Under the pieces are notes generated by a model. It did no database searches, had not been told where the DNA came from, and was given only the letters and a program-made list of their open reading frames with translations. Both the position numbers and the translations under genes were made by a program. A stretch of 8,275 nucleotides of DNA from an uncultured Comamonadaceae bacterium (GTDB lineage: Bacteria > Pseudomonadota > Gammaproteobacteria > Burkholderiales > Burkholderiaceae): the NCBI GenBank assembly GCA_946482115.1, contig CAMLQP010000119.1:1-8275 (forward strand). The letters are read 5' to 3'. Numbering within the stretch: position 1 is the stretch's first letter; every line of letters begins with the position of its first letter. Below, one piece after another: positions 6,377 through 8,275 of this stretch.

Positions 6377-7621
6377 ATGGCCCCGCTCAAGGTCGGCATC
6401 GTGAACGTGGCCTACAGCCCCAACCTGGGCGACGGCCTGATCGCGGAATGCCTGCGGCACGGGCTGGCGTCGTCGCCGGCCCAGCTCGAACCGCACTTCA
6501 TCGATCTGGCGGGGCGCGAGAGCTTCTCGCAGGGTCTGCAGGCCAAGAAGCGCCTGAACCTCCTGCGGGCCCTGCTGCCGGGCTTCGCCCTGGGCGCGGC
6601 CTCCCGGGTCTACCTGGAGCTGCTGGTGCGCTTTCGCCTGCGGCCGTTCTACCGCCGCAAGATGGCCGGGCTGGACGCCATCGTGCTGGGCGGTGGCAAC
6701 CTGCTGGCCGACCAGGACCTGAACTTCCCCAAGAAGGTCCACGGCGCCCTGATGGAGGCGGCCCGCCGCCGCCTGCCGGTGTACCTCTATGGCGTGGGGG
6801 TGTCCGACGACTGGTCGCCCACCGGCCGCCGCCTGTTCCTGGAGGCGCTGGGCGCCTGCGACCTGCGCCTGCTGTCCGTGCGCGACGCGCGCTCGGCCAC
6901 GCTGCTGGCGCGCGCGCTGGGCGTGGCCGAGCAGGACATTGCCACCGTGCTCGACCCCGGCGTGTTCGCCGCGCTCGCGGTGCCGCCGGTGCCGCTGGAG
7001 CCACCGCCGCCCGAGGGCATGGCCCGCATCGGCGTGGGCGTGATGAGCCCGGCCGAGCTGCGTTACCACGGCCTCGCATCGATGGACGACCAGGTGCTCC
7101 TGGGCTTCTACCGGACCCTGCTGGCCAACCTGGCGGCGCGCGGCGCCCAGATCCGGGTCTTCACCAACGGCAGTCCTGAAGACCGCGCCTTCGCCCAGCG
7201 GGTGACGCGCGGGTTCAGCGAGGGCGGCCCGGTGTGCTCACGCCTGATCGATGCGACCGAACACATCCAGACGCCGGCCGACCTGTGCCGGGTCATCGCC
7301 GGCTGCACCGGCATCGTGGCCTTCCGCCTGCACGCCGTCATCGCCGCACTGGCCTACGACAAGCCCTTCGTGGCGCTGGCCTGGGACAAGAAGGTCGGTG
7401 CCTTCCTCAGCGAGGTGCAGCGCCCGCACGCCCTGGCCGACGTGTCCCGCACCTCGCCCTCGTCCATCGTCGACCGCCTGCTGTCACCGCCCTCGGCGCC
7501 GGCCTCCCTGCCTTCGCAGGTGTGTGCCCAGCGCGCCCTGCGCTCGGTGCACCGGCTGGCCGACCTGATCGCCGTCGCCCCCGCCAGAGAAGCCCATGAG
7601 CCCCAAGAAGCCACCACTTGA
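6377..7621 (+). CDS. Polysaccharide pyruvyl transferase family protein
   Basis: This 414-residue protein belongs to the family (CsaB, WcaK, ExoV-like) whose studied members transfer pyruvate from phosphoenolpyruvate to a sugar, forming an acidic ketal. The N-terminus has VGIVNVAYSPNLGDGLI (G18-D19-G20), the typical nucleotide-binding-like loop. It continues with LGGGNLLADQDLNFP (G105-G107, N108), YLYGVGVSDDW, an RD pair in LLSVRDARSA and VLDPGVF. The C-terminal signature FRLHAVIAALAYDKPFVAL has R317 and H319, the conserved Arg-x-His of the family. No membrane span is seen, so it should act in the cytoplasm on the lipid-linked unit before flipping. Length is typical. Its last 26 bases overlap the next gene in another frame. 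Some family members have other roles, so pyruvylation is inferred from homology and from the polysaccharide context. Confidence 0.9.
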   Translation: MAPLKVGIVNVAYSPNLGDGLIAECLRHGLASSPAQLEPHFIDLAGRESFSQGLQAKKRLNLLRALLPGFALGAASRVYLELLVRFRLRPFYRRKMAGLDAIVLGGGNLLADQDLNFPKKVHGALMEAARRRLPVYLYGVGVSDDWSPTGRRLFLEALGACDLRLLSVRDARSATLLARALGVAEQDIATVLDPGVFAALAVPPVPLEPPPPEGMARIGVGVMSPAELRYHGLASMDDQVLLGFYRTLLANLAARGAQIRVFTNGSPEDRAFAQRVTRGFSEGGPVCSRLIDATEHIQTPADLCRVIAGCTGIVAFRLHAVIAALAYDKPFVALAWDKKVGAFLSEVQRPHALADVSRTSPSSIVDRLLSPPSAPASLPSQVCAQRALRSVHRLADLIAVAPAREAHEPQEATT

Positions 7622-7961
7622 GAAGGCCTGGCTGGCCACACCGTTGTGGACCATCGGGGTGTCGGCCGCCGTGGTCGCCGTGGCGCAGGTGGACCTGCTG
7701 AGGCCCTTCTACGCGCAATGGGACAAGGGCGCCCACGCCCTGTGCTTCCTGGTCACCTGGTGGGTGTTTCACCGGGTGCTGGGCATGGGCCGGGTGGCGG
7801 CGCTGGTGCTGGCCGCCGCGCTGGGCGCGTTCATCGAGGTGCACCAGATCGGCCTGCCCGGCTTCAATGCGTCGTGGTCCGACTTTGTCGCCGACCTGGC
7901 TGGCATCGCCGCGGCCTGGGCCCTGGCGGTGGCGTTCCCGGCGCGGAAGGACTCGCCATGA
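7596..7961 (+). CDS. VanZ-like family small membrane protein
   Basis: This 121-residue integral membrane protein has about four hydrophobic segments (roughly 12-31, 47-60, 66-82 and 98-114). It carries the VanZ family pattern: a first motif WDKGAHALCF (D43, K44, H47), then a Glu and Gln in GAFIEVHQIGLPG (E81, Q84), then SWSDFVADLAG (S95, D96, D100, G103). The family is named after VanZ of enterococcal teicoplanin resistance, but most members have no known biochemical role. Small VanZ proteins also occur in polysaccharide clusters. The ATG at 7596 lies inside the pyruvyl transferase gene, overlapping by 26 bases, with a modest AGAGAAG upstream. Its stop overlaps the next start as ATGA, so it is probably coupled to both neighbours. 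There is no reason to infer antibiotic resistance here. Confidence 0.8.
   Translation: MSPKKPPLEKAWLATPLWTIGVSAAVVAVAQVDLLRPFYAQWDKGAHALCFLVTWWVFHRVLGMGRVAALVLAAALGAFIEVHQIGLPGFNASWSDFVADLAGIAAAWALAVAFPARKDSP
7945..7951 (+). promoter_or_regulatory. Ribosome binding site for the terminal secreted protein
   Basis: GGAAGGA, a strong Shine-Dalgarno match, lies six bases before the ATG at 7958, within the end of the VanZ-like gene. It supports a real start there even though the gene is cut by the window edge. Confidence 0.6.
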
Positions 7962-8275
7962 GGCGTTTGCGGCCGGCTCTGGTGGTGGGTGCCGCGGCGC
8001 TTTGGTCGCTGCTGGCACAGGCCGCCGACAACCCCTTCGGCGTCGCGCCCTCGGCCTCGTCCTCCCGCAGCCTGTCCCGCTGGGTCGGGCCGATGGCCGA
8101 GGCGGGCGTGGGCTGGGTGCGCGGCTTCAGTCCCACGCTCGATCCGGCGCAGACGGCCCGCAGCGTACCGCCGTCCATCGGCTTCAGCGGCATCCTGGAA
8201 TACCGCGACCCGGCCGACCCGGCCGCCTGGCAGCAGTACGTGCGCGACCGGGTGCGGACCTTCCGACCCCTGACC
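7958..8275 (+). CDS. Secreted protein, possible TIM-barrel glycoside hydrolase (3' end outside window)
   Basis: The frame is open for 106 codons from the ATG to the window edge with no stop. It begins with a clear signal peptide: basic MRRLRP, a hydrophobic core to about residue 19, then LAQAADN, with probable cleavage after A22 (A-Q-A). The mature part starts with NPFGV, and RWVGPMAEAGVGWVR (41-55) resembles the first helix and second strand of GH39/GH5-like TIM barrels, in which the pattern of an Ala-Gly-hydrophobic-x-Trp-Val-Arg segment recurs. It continues with DPADPAAWQQYVRDRVRTF (84-102), like the aWxxYV helix of such hydrolases. The catalytic glutamates would lie further on, outside the window. 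A strong ribosome site precedes it and the start overlaps the VanZ-like stop by 4 bases. A secreted glycosidase in such a cluster would fit polymer trimming or release, by analogy with PslG. The hydrolase assignment is from motif memory and is only moderately certain. Confidence 0.55.
   Translation, partial: MRRLRPALVVGAAALWSLLAQAADNPFGVAPSASSSRSLSRWVGPMAEAGVGWVRGFSPTLDPAQTARSVPPSIGFSGILEYRDPADPAAWQQYVRDRVRTFRPLT

Noticed and set aside
5024..7069. Long open frame on the minus strand (681 codons)
   Set aside because: It is antisense to three recognisable enzymes and has the same His/Gln/Arg-rich low-information composition. This is a by-product of strong third-position G/C bias.
5248..7179. 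Plus-strand open frame of 643 codons in an alternative frame
   Set aside because: It crosses two well-supported genes in another frame, and its Arg/Pro/Ala/Gly-rich product has no domain structure.
7596..7961. Glycopeptide-resistance interpretation of the VanZ-like gene
   Set aside because: No vanA/H/X/Y-type neighbours are present. The surroundings are polysaccharide genes, and VanZ-family proteins are widespread without a resistance role.
1..8275. CRISPR arrays, insertion sequences, tRNA/rRNA genes, attachment sites
   Set aside because: No regularly spaced direct repeats, transposase-like frames or structural RNA signatures were seen. The window is almost entirely packed with coding sequence.

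Overview
The window is a compact, GC-rich (about two thirds G+C by eye) exopolysaccharide or O-antigen-type biosynthesis locus. All nine genes lie on the + strand. Strong G/C preference at third codon positions, ATGA stop/start overlaps and the protein families suggest a betaproteobacterium, most likely Burkholderiales. That placement is an inference from composition and style; no taxonomic marker is present.

Layout. The window opens inside the 3' end of manC (GDP-mannose supply). It continues with a WbaZ-like family 4 glycosyltransferase (328-1464), a multi-spanning Wzy-like polymerase (1468-2886) and a Wzx-like flippase (2883-4148). Next come a family 2 glycosyltransferase (4200-5114), a second family 4 glycosyltransferase with a four-cysteine insertion (5126-6376) and a polysaccharide pyruvyl transferase family protein (6377-7621). 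The window ends with a small VanZ-like membrane protein (7596-7961) and the start of a secreted protein resembling TIM-barrel glycoside hydrolases (7958 to the window edge).

The genes look like one transcription unit. Four junctions overlap by 4 to 26 bases or abut directly, two are gaps of 3 and 11 bases, and the largest gap is about 51 bases, before the family 2 glycosyltransferase. No stretch over 300 bases lacks a gene. I saw no convincing promoter, rho-independent terminator, tRNA, rRNA, CRISPR array, insertion sequence or attachment site.

How the genes work together (inference from families). ManC makes GDP-mannose. The three glycosyltransferases extend a lipid-linked repeat unit on the cytoplasmic face, and the pyruvyl transferase homologue may add an acidic pyruvate ketal. 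The Wzx-like protein flips the unit and the Wzy-like protein polymerises it in the periplasm. The terminal secreted protein may trim or release polymer; the VanZ-like protein has no assigned role. The initiating phosphoglycosyltransferase and the Wza/Wzc-type export and length-control genes are not in the window and presumably lie outside it.

I do not see a clearly new system. The items most worth a second look are the VanZ-like/secreted hydrolase pair at the distal end, the four-cysteine insertion in the second family 4 glycosyltransferase, and the pyruvyl transferase homologue as a hint to polymer chemistry.
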